Of a stretch of DNA of 64,000 nt, positions 22,388 to 35,446 are shown one piece after another. The DNA is taken from NCBI GenBank assembly GCA_023055505.1, contig JALIRH010000124.1, positions 621,501 to 685,500 on the forward strand, in the 5' to 3' direction. The position numbers and the translations under genes were made by a program. Numbering within the stretch: the first letter of the stretch is position 1; every line of letters begins with the position of its first letter. The notes under the pieces are model-generated. The model did not search any database. It saw only the letters and a program-made list of their open reading frames with translations, and was not told the DNA's origin. This DNA comes from Callipepla californica brunnescens (Eukaryota > Chordata > Aves > Galliformes > Odontophoridae).

Positions 22388-22461
22388 ATGGCGTTGGCGG
22401 GGGGGGAGGTCGCGCAACGTGGAGCTCCTGGGGGAGCTACAGCGGCTGCTCGCGCACACGC
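22388..22461 (+). pseudogene. SGF29: SGF29 first coding exon, with one-base G-run disturbance
   Basis: SGF29 (CCDC101) is the SAGA/ATAC subunit whose tandem Tudor domain reads H3K4me2/3. ATG GCG TTG (MAL) opens the exon. After a run of eight G (22399-22406) the frame that matches the SGF29 N-terminal coiled coil (SRNVELLGELQRLLAHTQ) is one base out of phase with the ATG. The exon ends at CAG before donor GTGGGA, at the same point after TQ as I recall for the vertebrate gene. One G fewer in the run would put both parts in one frame, so this is either a sequencing error in a homopolymer or a true break. The next exons are not seen. Confidence 0.68.
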
Positions 22462-22800
22462 AGGTGGGAAAGGGGAGGGGGGGAGGAGTGGGGTGGCGGA
22501 GGGAGAAGGGGGGAATAGGGTGTGGGTGGGGTGGGGCGGAGTTGGGTGAGGGACGGGGATGTGGGGCTGGGGTTGGGGCTAATGGGGCTCGATGCTCGGT
22601 TCTAAGTCCGGGTGCTCAGTTAGGGGTCTGAAGGCTCTGTTATGGGGCTGGGGCTGCAGATGTGGGGTCGGGGTTATGGGGCTGGGGTCGGGGTTGTGGG
22701 TCCGGGGCCGTCGATGTGGGGGAGGGATCAGCCAGTCCTCATTGGTGGGCAACCATGGAAGGGGCGAGGACTCCAACAAAAGAAGCGGGGGGAAACCAGC
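22462..22800 (+). other. G-rich start of SGF29 intron 1
   Basis: G-rich sequence with repeated GGGGTTATGGGGCTGGGGTC-like units (22640-22700), able in principle to form G-quadruplexes, then about 100 bases of unique sequence before the second satellite block. No exon 2 of SGF29 is seen here. Confidence 0.55.
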
Positions 22801-25800
22801 AGCCTCACTGCTGCCCCATAGCCTCCTCATAGCTGCCCCACTGCAGCCCCATAGCTGCCCCACTGCTGCCCCGCTGCCACCCCATAGCCACCCCACTGCT
22901 GCCCCATAGCTGCCCCACTACTGCCTCATAGTGGCCCCATAGCCTCCTCAGAGCTGCCCGATAGCTGCCTCATAGCCACCAGATAGCCGCCCCATAGCTG
23001 CTCCATAGCCTCCCCATAGCCTCCTCATAGCTGCAACACTGCTGCACCATAGCTGCTCCATGGCTGTATAATAGCCGCCCGATAGCTGCCCCACGGCTTC
23101 CCAATAGCTGCCCAATAGCTGCCCGACTACTGCCACATAGCCGCTCTATACCTGCCCAATAGCCTCCTCATAGCTGTCCCACTGCAGCCCCATACCTGCC
23201 CCATGGCTGCCCCATTGCTGCCACATAGCCACCCCACTGCTGCCCCATAGCTGCCCCACTACTGCCTCATAGCGGCCTCATAGCCTCCTCAGAGCTGCCC
23301 GATATCTGCATCACTGCTGCCTTAGAGCCGCCCCATAGCTGCCCCACTGCTGCCCCATTGCTGCCTCACTGCAGCCCCATAGCTGCCAATGGCTGCCCCA
23401 TAACCTCCTCATAGCTGCCCCACTGCTGCCCCATAGCCGCCCCATAGCTGCCCCACTGCTAACTTATAGTTGCCCCACTACTGCCCCATAGCTTCCCCAC
23501 TGCTGCTCCACAGCCGCCCCAAAGCCTGCTCATAGCTGCCCCACTGCTGCCCCATATCTGCCTCATGGCTGCCTCATAGCCGCACCATAGCTGCCCCACT
23601 GCTGCCCCGTGTCTGCCTCATGGCTGCCTCATAGCCGCACCATAGCTGCCCCACTGCTGTCCCATAGCTGCCCTATAGCTTCCTCGTAGCTGCCCCACTG
23701 CTGCCCCATAGATGCAAAATGGCTGCCTCATAGCCGCTCCGTAGCTGCCCCACTGCTGCCCTATAGCATTTCCATAGCCTCTTCATAGCTGCCTCACTGC
23801 TGCCCCACAGCCACCCCATGGCTGCCTCATACCTGCCCCATAGCTGCCTCCTAGCCGCTCCATACATGCCCCATAGTCTCCCTATAGCGTCCTCATTGCT
23901 GCCCCACTACTGCCCCATAGCTGCCCCACTACTGCGTTATTGCTGCCCCACTGCTGCCCCATAGCTGCCCCATAACGTCCTCATAGCTGCCCCATAGCTG
24001 CCCCATACCTGCCTCACTGCTGCCCAATAGGTGCCCAAAGGCTGCCTAATAGCCGCCCCATAGCTGCCCCACTGCTTCCCAATAGCTGCCTTATATCTGC
24101 CCGACTGCTGCCCCATAGCTGCCTCATAGCCTCCCCATAGTCTCCTCATAGTTGCCCACACTGCTGCCCCATAGCCTTCCCATAGCTGCCTTAGCTGCCC
24201 CACTGCTGCCCCATATCTGCCCCATAGCCTCCTCAAGGCCTCCTCATAGCTAACCCATAGCTGCCTCACTCGTGCCCCATAGCTGCCTCTCTGCTGCCCC
24301 ATAGCTGCCCCATAGCCTCCTCATAGCTGCCTCACTGCTGCCCCATATCTGCCCAACTTCTGCCTAATTGCTGCCTCACTGCTGCACCATAGCTGCCCTA
24401 CGGCTGCCTCATAGTTGCCCCATAGCTGTCTCATAGCCACCCGATAGCTGCCTCCATAGCCTTCTCGTAGCTTCCTTACTGCTGCCCCATAGCTGCACCG
24501 TGGCTGCCCCATAACTGCACCGTGGCTGCCTCATAGCCGTTACATATCTGCCCCATAGCCTCCCCATAGCCTCCCCATAGCTTCCTCATAGCTGCCTCAC
24601 TGCTACCCCATAGCTCCCTCGCTGCTTCCCCATAGGTGCCCCATGGCTACCTCATAGCTGCCCCACTGCTGTCCCATAGCTGCCCCATGGCTGCCTCATA
24701 GCCACCCCATAGCTGACCCACTGCTGCCTCATAGCCACCCCATAGCTGACCCACCGCTGCCTCATAGCTGCTCCACTACTGCCCCATAGCTGCCTCACTG
24801 GTTTCTCATACCTACCCCATGGCTGCCTCATAACCTCACCATAGCTGCCCCACTACTGCCCCATAGCCACCCCGTCGCTGCCCCATAGCCTCCCCATACT
24901 TGCCCCATAGCTGTCTCACTGCTGCCCCATAGCTGCCCCATGGCTGCCCCATAGCCGCCCCGTAGCCTCAAAGCTGCCCCACTGCTGCCCCATGGCTGCC
25001 TCTTTGTTGCCCCATACCTGCCCCACTGCTGCCCTATAGCCACCCCATAGCTGCCTCACTTCTGCCCCATAACTGCCTCATATCCTCCCCATAGCCTCCT
25101 CATAGATGCCTCACTGCTACACAATAGCTGCCCCACAGCTGCCCCATAGCTGCCTCACTGCAGCCCCACAGCTACTTTTTGTCTGCCTCAAAGATGCCCC
25201 ATAGCTTCCTCATGGCCTTCCCATAGTCTCATCATAGCTGCCCCACTGCTGCCCCATAGCTGCCTTACTACTGCCCCTTGCTGCCCCAAGGCTCGCTTAT
25301 AGCTACACCATAGCTGTTTCACTACTGCCACATAGCTGCCCCATGGCTGCCCCATAGCTGCTCAACTGCTGCCCCATAGTCGCCCCATAGCTGCCCCACT
25401 GCTGCCCCATACCTGCTTCATAGCCTCCCCATAGTCTCCTCCTGCTACCCCACTGCTGCCCCATAGCTGCTCCATAGCCTCTCAAGAGACTCCTCATAGC
25501 TGCCCCACTTCAGCCCCATAGCCGCCCCATAGCTGCCTCACTGCTGCCCCATTGCCACCCCATGGCTGCCTAATAGCCGCCCCATAGCTGTCCCACTGCT
25601 GCCCCATAGCTGCCTTATAGGTGCCCCACTACTGCCACATTGCCGCTCTATAGCTGCCCCATAGCCACCCCATAGCTGCCCCCATAGCCTTCTCAATAGC
25701 TTCCTTACTGCTGCCCATAGCTGCCCCACTGCTGCCCCATAGCTGCACCGTGGCTGCCCCATAGCCTCCCCATAGCCTCATCATAGCTGCCTCACTGCTA

Positions 25801-26390
25801 CCCCATAGCTCCCTCGCTGCTTCCCCATAGCTGCCCCATGGCTACCTCATAGCTGCCCCATAGCTGCCCCACTACTGCCCCATAGCCACCCCATAGCTGC
25901 CTCACTGCTCCCCCATAGCTACATTTTGTCTGCCTCAGAGCTGCCCCATCGCTTCCCCATGGCCTTCCCATAGCCTCGTCATAGCTGCCAAACTACTGAC
26001 CCATAGCTGCTTCACTACTGCCCCATAGCTGCCCAATGGCTTCCCCATAGCCGCCCTATAGCTGCCCAACTACTGCCCCATAGCCTCCCCATAGCTGCCT
26101 CACTGCTCCCCCATAGCTGCCCCATGTCTGCTTCATCGCCGCCCCATAGCTGCCCCATAGCCTCTCGATAGCTGACCCATAGCTGCCCCATAGCCTCCTC
26201 ATAGCTGCCTCACTGCTGCCTGATTGCTGCCTCACTTCTGCCCCATAGCTGCCCAATGGCTTCCTCATAGCCGCCCCATAGCTGCCCCACTGCTGCCCCA
26301 TAGCTGCCTTATAGCTGCCCTACTACTGCCCCATAGCTGCCCCACTGCTGCCCAATAGCTGCCCCATAGCTTCCCCATAGCCTCCTCATA
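22801..26390. repeat. 11-bp satellite block 2 (TGCCCCATAGC)
   Basis: About 3.6 kb of the same 11-bp family as block 1, in the same orientation, so the CpG island with the SGF29 exon is embedded in one satellite field. It ends at CCTCATACC near 26390, where the 8-bp satellite begins within about 15 bases. Confidence 0.92.
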
Positions 26391-28710
26391 CCTTTCTTTT
26401 CTCTTATTCTGGCATTCTGACATTCTGACATTGTGACATTCTGAGATACTCTCATTGTCACATTGCAACATTGTTACATTCTAATATTCTCCCATTCTGA
26501 ACTTCTGGAATTATGACAACCTGCCGTTGTGACATTCTCCCATTCTGACATTATGACATTCTAATATTCTCACATTCTGAAGTTCTGGCATTATGACAAC
26601 CTGCCCTTGTGCTATTTTCACATTCTGACATTCTGACATTCTAGCATTGTGACATAGTGACATTCTGGAATTGTGACAACCTGTCATTCTGACATTCTGT
26701 CATTGTGATACTCTCACATTCTGCTATTGTGACATTCAGATATTTGGACATTCTGAAATTCTGGAATTGTGACATTCTGAAATTCTGGAAATGTGACAAT
26801 CTGTCATTCTCACATTGTGACAATGCAAAATTCTGATACTGTGAAATTCTGACTCTCTCTCATTGTGACATTGTGAGATTCTCACATCGTGGCATTGTGG
26901 CATTCTCACTTTCTCACATTCTGACATGTTAACATTGTGACATTCTAACATTCTCTCATTGTGATTTTCGGCCATATTTATCATCTGACATTGTGACGTT
27001 CTGTCACAGTCATATGTTGTCATTGTGACATTCTATCTTCATGACATACTGATATTGTGACTTTGTGGCATTGTGATACACTGACATTCTGAAATTGTGG
27101 CAATCTGTCATTGTGACTCTGTGACATTCTCCAATTCTGACATTCTCACATTCTAACGTTCTCACATTGTGTCATTCGGTCATTGTCATATTCTCACTTT
27201 CTGATATTCTCTCATTGTGATATCGTGACGTTGTGACAATTTGACATTCTGACATTAAGACATTCCGACATCATGAGATTCTCTCTTTCTCTCATTCTGA
27301 CATTTTGACATTGTGACATTCTCACTTTCTCATATTCTGCCATTCTGATATTCTGGCATTGTGACATTCTGAGATACTCACATTGTAACATTGTGACATT
27401 GTGACATTCTAATATTCTCACCTTCTGAAGTTCTGGCATTATGACGATCTGCCATTGTGATATTCTCACTTTCTGATATTATGACATTCTAGCGTTGTGA
27501 CATAGTGAAATTGTGACATTGTGACATTCAGACATGTTGACATTCTGAAATTCTGGAATTGTGACAACCTGTCATTCTCACATTGTGACAATGCAACATT
27601 CTGATATTGTGACATGATGACATTGTGACACTGTGACATTCTGAAATTCTAACTCTCCCTCATTCTGACGTTCAGACATTCTCACATTGTGACATTGTAA
27701 AACTCTGACTCTCTCTCATGGTGACATTCAGACATTCTGACATTCTGGCATTCTGACATTCTGACATTCTGGCATTCTGACATTCTCACAATGTGTCATT
27801 CGGTCATTGTCATATTCTCACTTTCTGATATTCTCTCATTGTGATATTGTGACGTTGTGACAATTTGACATTCTGACGTTAAGACATTCTGACATCATGA
27901 CATTCTCTCTTTCCCTCATTCTGACATTTTGACATTGTGACATTCTGAGATACTCTCATGGTGACATTGTGACATTGTGGCATTCTAATATTCTCACCTT
28001 CTGATGTTCTGGCATTATGACAATCTGCCATTGTGATGTTCTCACCTTGTGACATTGTGACATTCTAGCATTTTGACAATGCGTCATTCTGACGTTGTGA
28101 CATAGTGACATTCTGGAATTTGGAAAATCTTTCATTCTGACATTCTGTCATTGTGACATTCTCAGAATCTGACATTGTGACATTCTGATATTTTCACATT
28201 CTGAAATTCTGTAATCGTGACAATCTGTCATTCTCCCATTGTGGTATTTGTGACGTTCTTACACTGTTACATATTGATATTCTGACCTTGAGACATTGCG
28301 ACATTGTGACATAGTGATATTCTGTCATTCTGACATTTTGACATTCTCACATTCTCACTTTCTTACATTGTGACACTCGGTCATTGTGATATTCTCTCTT
28401 TTTCATCTCCTCTTATTGTGACTTTCTGACACAGTCATATTCCCTAATCTTGTAGTTGTGACACAGTGAAGATTTGACATTCTGACATTAAGACACTCTG
28501 ACATCATGACATTCTCACTTTCTCCCATTCTGACATGTTGACATTGTTGCATTCTAACATTCTCTCATTGCTATATTCTGACATATTTCTATTCTGTCAT
28601 TGTGGCATTCTCTCACAGACACATGCTGCCATTTTGACATTCTATCATTGTGACATTCTGACATTGTGACATTCTGAGATACTCTCATGGTGACATTCTG
28701 ACATTCTAAT

Positions 28711-29043
28711 TGTATGGGAACTGTTGAATCATGGCCTGAACCACTGATTGATCACCTGAGGCAAGCCCTGAGTCAGCTGCAGGGGCACAAGTGAGTGTGA
28801 TTGGAAGGGGTGGAGTTTGACTCCACCTCTGCCAAGACCCCATTTAAGGGCTGACCTCCAGCAGGGAAGGTTCTCTTGTTAGAGATCCCTCCCTTTTGGA
28901 GTTATTAGCGAGCCTCGACCATCATCAAGGTGAGCTCCTCTCTTTTCTTCTTGTTTGTATACCATTTTCTTAAGCCTACCTAAAATATACCGCCTTTCGC
29001 ACAATTTCCATGGAGTGCTTTTTTGGGGGTTATTTGCCCTATA
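28711..29043. mobile_element. LTR-like insertion, 333 bp, CTAAT target duplication
   Basis: Unique sequence inside the 8-bp satellite, flanked by CTAAT at 28706-28710 and 29044-29048. It starts TGTATGGGAAC and ends TTGCCCTATA, so the ends are near-inverted though not a perfect TG...CA. It has a CCAAT-like GTGATTGG and CATTTAAGG as a TATA-like box on plus, compatible with a solo LTR in plus orientation. I do not recognise the family. No coding sequence. Confidence 0.65.
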
Positions 29044-30225
29044 CTAATATTCTGACTTTCTCACATCGTGACATTCAGTCACTGTCATAATTCTCACTTT
29101 CTGATATTCTCTTACTGTGCTATTGTGGCATTGTGACAAGTTGACATTCTGACTTCATGACATTCTCTCTTTCCCTCATTCTGACATTGTGACATTGTCA
29201 CGTTCTGACATTCGGTCGTTGTGATATTCTCACTTTTTCATATTCTCTCTTTGTGACATTGTGACACAGTCATATTCCCTGATTTTGTAATTCTGATATT
29301 CTGACGTTCTGACATTCTGACATTCTCACAATGTGTCATTCATTCACTGGCATATTCTCACTTTCTGATATTCTCTCATTGTGATATTGTGACTTTGTGA
29401 CAATTTGACATTCTGGCATCATGACATTCTCTCTTTCCCTCATTCTGATATTCTGACATTGGGACATTCTCACTTTCTCGTATTCTGACATTCTGATATA
29501 TCAATAATCTGTAATTGCGACATTCTCTCATTGTGGCATTGTGACATTCTCTCATTCTGACACTGAAATTCTGAGATTTGTGATATTGTGACGTTCTCAT
29601 ACTGTGACATTCAGGCACTCTCACATTGGTTCATTCTGACATTCTGACGTTATGACATTTTGATGTTGTGACATTCACTCACTCCCATTCTGGCGTTTTC
29701 ACATTCTGACATTCTCACAATCTGGCATTCTAAAATTGTGGCCATCTCTCATTGTGACATTCACTCATTCTCACATTCTGATAGTTTGACAGTCTCTCTT
29801 GGTGACATTTTGAGGTTCTCTCGTTGTGACATTGTGATATTCTGACCTTCTGATGTTCTGACATTTTGACATTATAGCATTGTGACACTCTGACATTCTC
29901 TCCTTGTGACATTCTGACATTCCGATATTTTGACTTTCTCTCATTACCACATTCTGACATTCTGAAACTGTGGGAATCTGTCATTCTGACATTCTGTCAT
30001 TGTGATATTTGGACTTTGTGACATTTTGACATTTTGAAGTTCTGACATTCTGAGATCCTCTCATTGTGACACTGTGACATTGTCATTCACTTGGTGTTAT
30101 TATCTCTCATTGTGACGTTGTGACATTTTGATATTCCCCCGATTTTCTAATTGCGACATTCTGACATTCGGTCATTGTGATGTTCTCACTTTTTCATATT
30201 CTCTCATTGTGACGTTTTGACACAG

Positions 30226-31148
30226 TGTCACGCTCCAAAATAAAGGAGGGAGATGAGGTTCTTTATATGTATGTGTATACCCGATGGTGAGATTAAAAGG
30301 CAATGGTTCAAATTTTAGCCCAACCAGTTTATTACAATAAGTAGTTTTTTAGGGATATGGGGAAGGGAAGATGGGTGATAGAAAAGAGATGAAAAGCGAA
30401 GAGACTTGGCAGAAAGCAAGAAAGAGAAAGAGAGAGCATCAGCACCGTGGATCTGGCGAGGTCCGTAGTCCGTTGGTCTCAGGAATTCGTCTGGTCTCCG
30501 CGGGGGATGGGAGAAAGCCGGGAAGTTTTGCAGCAAGCAGGCGCTGTGCAGGGGGGTTCTTCCAAAGAGGTTTTTCCCTCAGGAAAGTCTCTTCTTCAAA
30601 GTCTTTGGTTTAGTGGTGTCGAGAAAACCAACTGAGCAACTCGACACACCAATGAGTTCTGTCAAGCGGCGCGCTGGGTACATGGGGGATTGCTTCACCA
30701 AACATGCGCACGTAAGAGAGAAATGAATAGCTATTTAAAGGTATAGCACATGCATATTCATCACATTCCAGACTCTGGTTATCGAGGGGATTAAACCTAA
30801 AGGTCAGTTTTGCTTTAAATTTTCAAACCTTGAAGGAGGAAAGCTCCTCACCATTCATGTGGGTGTTTTGTTTTAAGAGAGGCTTGTCTTGTAGGGACAA
30901 CAGGGTGTCTATCCTGCTTTCTTTAGCTGCCTCCGTGTTCTGGCATTAGTTTGATTTGTGCCCACCCAACACATCTGGCCCAACAGATAAATCAACAGGA
31001 GTAGTACTTTCGGTGCCATACAAGTATTATTGTCCTTTGTGATGATCAGCTTCTCCAAGCAGTTGTCAATTAGAGTCTTCTAGCCAGAAAGACCTCATGA
31101 AGCAAGCTTTGAGACAACAAAAGTAAAAAACAGTTGCTGTCTTTCACA
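30226..31148 (-). mobile_element. Solo LTR, 923 bp, CACAG target duplication
   Basis: Unique sequence in the 8-bp satellite with CACAG on both sides (30221-30225 and 31149-31153). The element begins TGTCACGC and ends TTTCACA on plus, so it has TG...CA ends. AATAAA lies on the minus strand (about 30328-30333) and a TATTTAAA-like box near 30730, giving the minus strand as transcription sense. Small open frames inside (about 30315-30635) look non-coding. The family is not identified. Confidence 0.68.
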
Positions 31149-32128
31149 CACAGTCATATTCCCTGAATTTTAATTGGGAGGTTGTGACGATTTGACATTC
31201 TGACATTAAGACATTCTGACATCATGACATTCTCCCTTTCTCACATTCTGACATGTTGACATTGTGACACTCTAATATTCTCTCATTGTGACATTCTGAC
31301 ATTCTGACATTCTTATATTCTCACCTTCTGATGTTCTGGCATTCTGACAATCTGCCATAGTGACATTCTGACATTGTGATATTGTGATATTATGACATTG
31401 TGGCTTTGTGACTTTGTGATATTCTCGCAGTGTCAAATTCTGTGATTCTGACATTCTGAGATTGTGACATCGTGGCATTTTGGGAATCTGGCATAGTGAT
31501 ATTGTGATATTCTCACATTTTGTCATTCTGGCATTCTGACAATCTGATATTGTGACATTCTCAGATTGTTACATTGCTGCGTTCTGAAATTCTCTCATTG
31601 TGACATTGTGAAGTTGTGAAATTCTGACATTCTGACATTATGATGTGATGTCTTTGTTACATTCTGAGATTGTGCCAATGTTACATTCTTCTATTCAGAT
31701 ACATTGTGACATTCTCAACTTAGGACATTCTGATATTCTTGCATTCTGACGTTGTGACATTCTGACATTCTGAAATTCGGACATTCTCACATAATCACAT
31801 TCTGACATCATTTCGTTCTCACATTCTGACATTCTGTTATTCTGACATTCTCATATTCTCACTTTGTGACATTGTGACGTTCTGACATCCTCACGTACTG
31901 ACATTCTGAAAATGCGACCTTCTGACATTGTGACACTAATATTCTGACTGTGAAATTTTTACATTCTGGTATTGTGACAGTCTTTTATTTTTGCATTGTG
32001 ACATTCTGACACTGTGACATTTTTAGATTCTCACATTGTGATATTTTGGCATTGTGAAATTCTAACCTTGTGACACTGACATTCTAACATTGTGATACTT
32101 TGATATTGTGACTGTCACATTCTGACAC

Positions 32129-35100
32129 CGTTAGGGTAGGGTTAGGGTTAGGTTTAAGGGGTAGGGTAGGGATGGGGTAGGGTTAGGGTTAGATAATGGT
32201 TAGGGTAAGTATTAGGGTCAGGGTTAAGGGTAGGGTGTGAGGTAGGGTTAGGGTTTTAGGGTTAGGGTAGGGTTAGGGTTAGGTTAGGGTAGGGTGTTGG
32301 GTTAGGGTAAGGGTAGGGTTAGGGTTAGGGGTTAAGGTTAGGGGTTAGGGTCAGGGGTTAGGTTTAGGGATAGGGTCAGGGTTAGGGTTAGAATTAGGGT
32401 AGGGTTAGGTTTAGGGTAAGGGTTAGGGTTAGGGTAGGGTAAGGGTTAGGGTTAGGGTTGGGTAAGGGTTAGGGGTAGGATTACGGGTAGGGTTAGTGTT
32501 ACAGTTAGGGTCCATCAATAGGGTTAGCAAAGGGTTAGGTGTTAGGGTTAGGGGTTAGGGTTAGGGTAGAACTAGGGTCCATCAATAGGGTTATGGTAGG
32601 GTTAGGGTTTAGGGTTAGGGTAGGGTTAGGGTTAGAGTAGAATTAGGGTTAGATTGGAGGGTTAGGGTAGGGTTAGGGTTAAGGGTTAGGGTTAAGGGTT
32701 AGGGTAAGGGTTAGGGTTAGGGATAGGGTAAGGGTTAGGGTAGGGCTAGGGTTAGGGATAGGTAAGGGTTAGGGTAAGGGTTAGTGTAGGGTTAGGGGTA
32801 GGGGTATGGGTAGGGTTAGGGTAGGGTTAGGGTTAGGGTTGGATTAGAATTTTCGGTAAGGGTTAGGGTTAGGAGTTAGGGTCAGTGTCAGGGTTAGGGC
32901 TTAGCGTTAGGGATAGGGTAAGAGTTAGGGTAGGGTTAGTGTTAGGGTTAGAGTTAGGGTAAGGGTAGGGTTAGGGTAGGTTTAGGGTAAGGTTAGGGTT
33001 TGGGTTAGGGGTTAGGGGTTAGGGCTAGGGTAGGGTTAGGTCTAGGGTAGGGCTAGGGTAGGGTTAGGGGTTTGTGTTAGGGTTAGGGGCAGGGTTAGGG
33101 TTAGGATTAGGGTAGGGTTTGGGTTAGGTAAGGGTTTGGTGTTAGGGCTTATGGGTTGGGGTTAGGGGTTAGGGTCACGGTTAGGGTAGGGTAAGGTTAG
33201 GGTTAGGGTTAGTGTTAGGGTTATGGTTAGGGGTTAGGGTAAATGTTAGGGTAGGGTTAGGGTTAAGGGTTAGGGTAGGGTTAGGGTTAGGTAAGGGTTA
33301 GGGTAGGGTTAAGGAGGGTTAAGGGTAGGGTTTGAGTCAGGGGTAGGGTAGGGTTAGGGATAGGGTTAGGGGTTAGGGGTTAGTGTTAGGGTAGAATTAG
33401 GGTTAGATTTGAGGGTTAGTGTAGGGTTAGGGTTAGGTAAGGGATAGGGTTAGGGTTAGGGTTAGGTGTTAGGGTAGGGTTAGGGATAGGTAAGGGTTAG
33501 GGTCAGGGATAGTGTTAGGGTCACTGTTAGGGTTAGGGTATGGTTAGGGTTAGGGTAGGGTTGGGGTTAGGGGCAGGGTTAGGGTTAGGGCTTAGGGGTT
33601 GGGGTTAGGGGTTAGGGTCACGGTTAGTGCAGGGTTAGGGTTAGTGTTAGGGTAAGGGTTAGGGTAGGGTTAGTTTTAGTGTTAGTGTTATGGTTAGGTA
33701 AGGGTTAGGGGTTAGGGTAAATGTTAGGGTAGTGTTAGGGTTAGGGTAGGGTTAGGGTTAGGTAAGGGTTAGGGTAGGGTTAGGGTCAGGGTTAAGTGTA
33801 GGGTTTGAGTCAGGGTTAGGTTTAGGGTGGGGTTAGGGTTAGGGTAGAATTAGGGTTAGATTTGAGGGTTAGTGTAGGGATAGGGTTAGGTAAGGGATAG
33901 GGTTAGGGTTAGGGGTTAGGGTAAGTGTTAGAGTAGGGTTAGGGTTAAGGGTTAGGGTAGGGTTAGGGATAGGTAAGGGTTAGGGTCAGGGATAGGGTTA
34001 GGGTCAGTGTTAGGGTTAGGGCAGGGTTAGGGTAGGGCTAGGGTTAAGGGTTAGGGTTAAAATTAGGGGTTAGGGGTTAGGGCTAGGGTAGGGTTAGGGG
34101 TTAGTGTTAGGGTTAGGGGCAGGGTTAGGGTTAGGGTAGGGTTGGGGTTAGGGGCAGGGTTAGGGTTAGGGCTTAGGGGTTGGGGTTGGGGGTTAGGGTC
34201 ACGGTTAGTGCAGGGTTAGGGTTAGTGTTAGGGAAAGGGTTAGGGTAGGGTTAGGGGTTAGGGTAGGGTTAGTTTTAGTATTAGTGTTATGGTTAGGTAA
34301 GGTTTAAAGGTTAGGGTAAATGTTAGGGTAGTGTCAGGGTAAGGGTTAGGGTAGGGCTAGGGTCGGGGTTAAGGGTAGGGTTTGAGTCAGGGTTAGGGTT
34401 AGGGTAGGGTTAGGGGTTAGGGTTAGGGTAGAATTAGGGTTAGATTTGAGGGTTAGTGTAGGGTTAGGGTTAGGGGTTAGGGTAAGGTTTAGGGTAGGGT
34501 TCGGGTTAAGGGTTAGGGTAGGGTTAGGGATAGGTAAGGGTTAGAGTAAGGGTTAGGGTCAGGGATAGGGGTAGGGTCAGTGTTAGGGTTAGGGTATGGT
34601 TAGGGTTAGGGGCAGGGTTAGGGTTAGGGTAGGGTTAGGGTTAGGGGTTAGGGTTAAAATTAGGGGTTAGGGCTAGGGTAGGGTTAGGGCGAGGATAGGG
34701 CTAGGGTAGGGTTAGGTGTTAGGGGCAGGGTTAGGTTTAGGGTGGGGTTAGGGCTTAGGAGTTAGGGTTAGGGCTTAGGGGTTGGGGTTACGGGTTAGGG
34801 TTAGGTTTAGTGTTAGGGTTATGGTCAGGTAAGGGTTAGGGTAAGGGTTAGGGGTTAGGGTAAATGTTAGGGTAGTGTTAGGGTGAGGGTTAGGGTAGGG
34901 TTAGGGTTAGGGTACGGTTAGGGTAAGTGTTATGGTTAGGGTAGGGTTAGGGTTAGGTTTTGGGTCCATCAATAGGGTTAGGGTTAGTTTAGATTAGGGT
35001 TAGTGTAGGGTTAGTGTTAGGGTTAGGGGTTAGGGTTAAGGTAGAATTAGGGTCGATCAACAGGGTTATGGTAGGATTAGGGTTTAGGGTTAGGGTAGGT

Positions 35101-35412
35101 TTAGGGTTAGGGGTTAGGGTTAGAGTAGAATTAGGGTTAGATTGGAGGGTTAGGGTAGGGTTAGGGTAGGGTTAGGGTTAGGGTTAGAGTAGGGTTAGAG
35201 ATAGGTAAGGGTTAGGGTAGGGTTAGGGTCAGGGTCAGGGTTAAGGGTAGGGTTTGAGTGAGGGTTAGGGTAGGGTTAGGGTCAGGGTTAAGGGTTGGGT
35301 TTGAGTCAGGGTTAGGGTCAGGGTTAGGGTCAGGGTTAGGGTTAGGGTAAGTGTTAGGGTTAGGTTTTGGGTCCATCAATAGGGTTAGGGTTAGTTTAGA
35401 TTAGGGTTAGTG

Positions 35413-35446
<34 letters not shown>

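Larger units (their letters stand above)
26404..32125. repeat. 8-bp satellite (TGACATTC / TGACATTG)
   Basis: Tandem 8-bp units alternating TGACATTC and TGACATTG with variants such as TGATATTC, TCACATTC and TGAAATTC, about 4.5 kb in total, interrupted by two LTR insertions (28711-29043 and 30226-31148). The minus strand is open in long stretches with an 8-residue cycle (of the type MSECHNVR); these are by-products. The array passes directly into TTAGGG-like repeat at about 32129. Confidence 0.92.

Noticed and set aside
22101..22631. Ala/Pro/Arg-rich open frames on both strands of the CpG island
   Set aside because: GCC-repeat composition artefacts; only the short exon 22388-22461 has outside support.
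16335..26301. Minus-strand frames of 60-136 residues with Gly-Gln-Leu-Trp-Gly cycles
   Set aside because: Produced by the 11-bp unit, which has no stop in any minus frame; no conserved domain or start context.
30371..30635. Small open frames inside the 923-bp LTR
   Set aside because: No domain or conservation visible; such frames are expected by chance in an LTR of this length.
26641..31526. Minus-strand frames rich in Met-Ser-Glu-Cys-His-Asn
   Set aside because: Produced by the 8-bp satellite; no evidence of a real protein.
16232..32125. Regularly spaced repeats as a possible CRISPR array
   Set aside because: Units are contiguous with no unique spacers, and the context is vertebrate.
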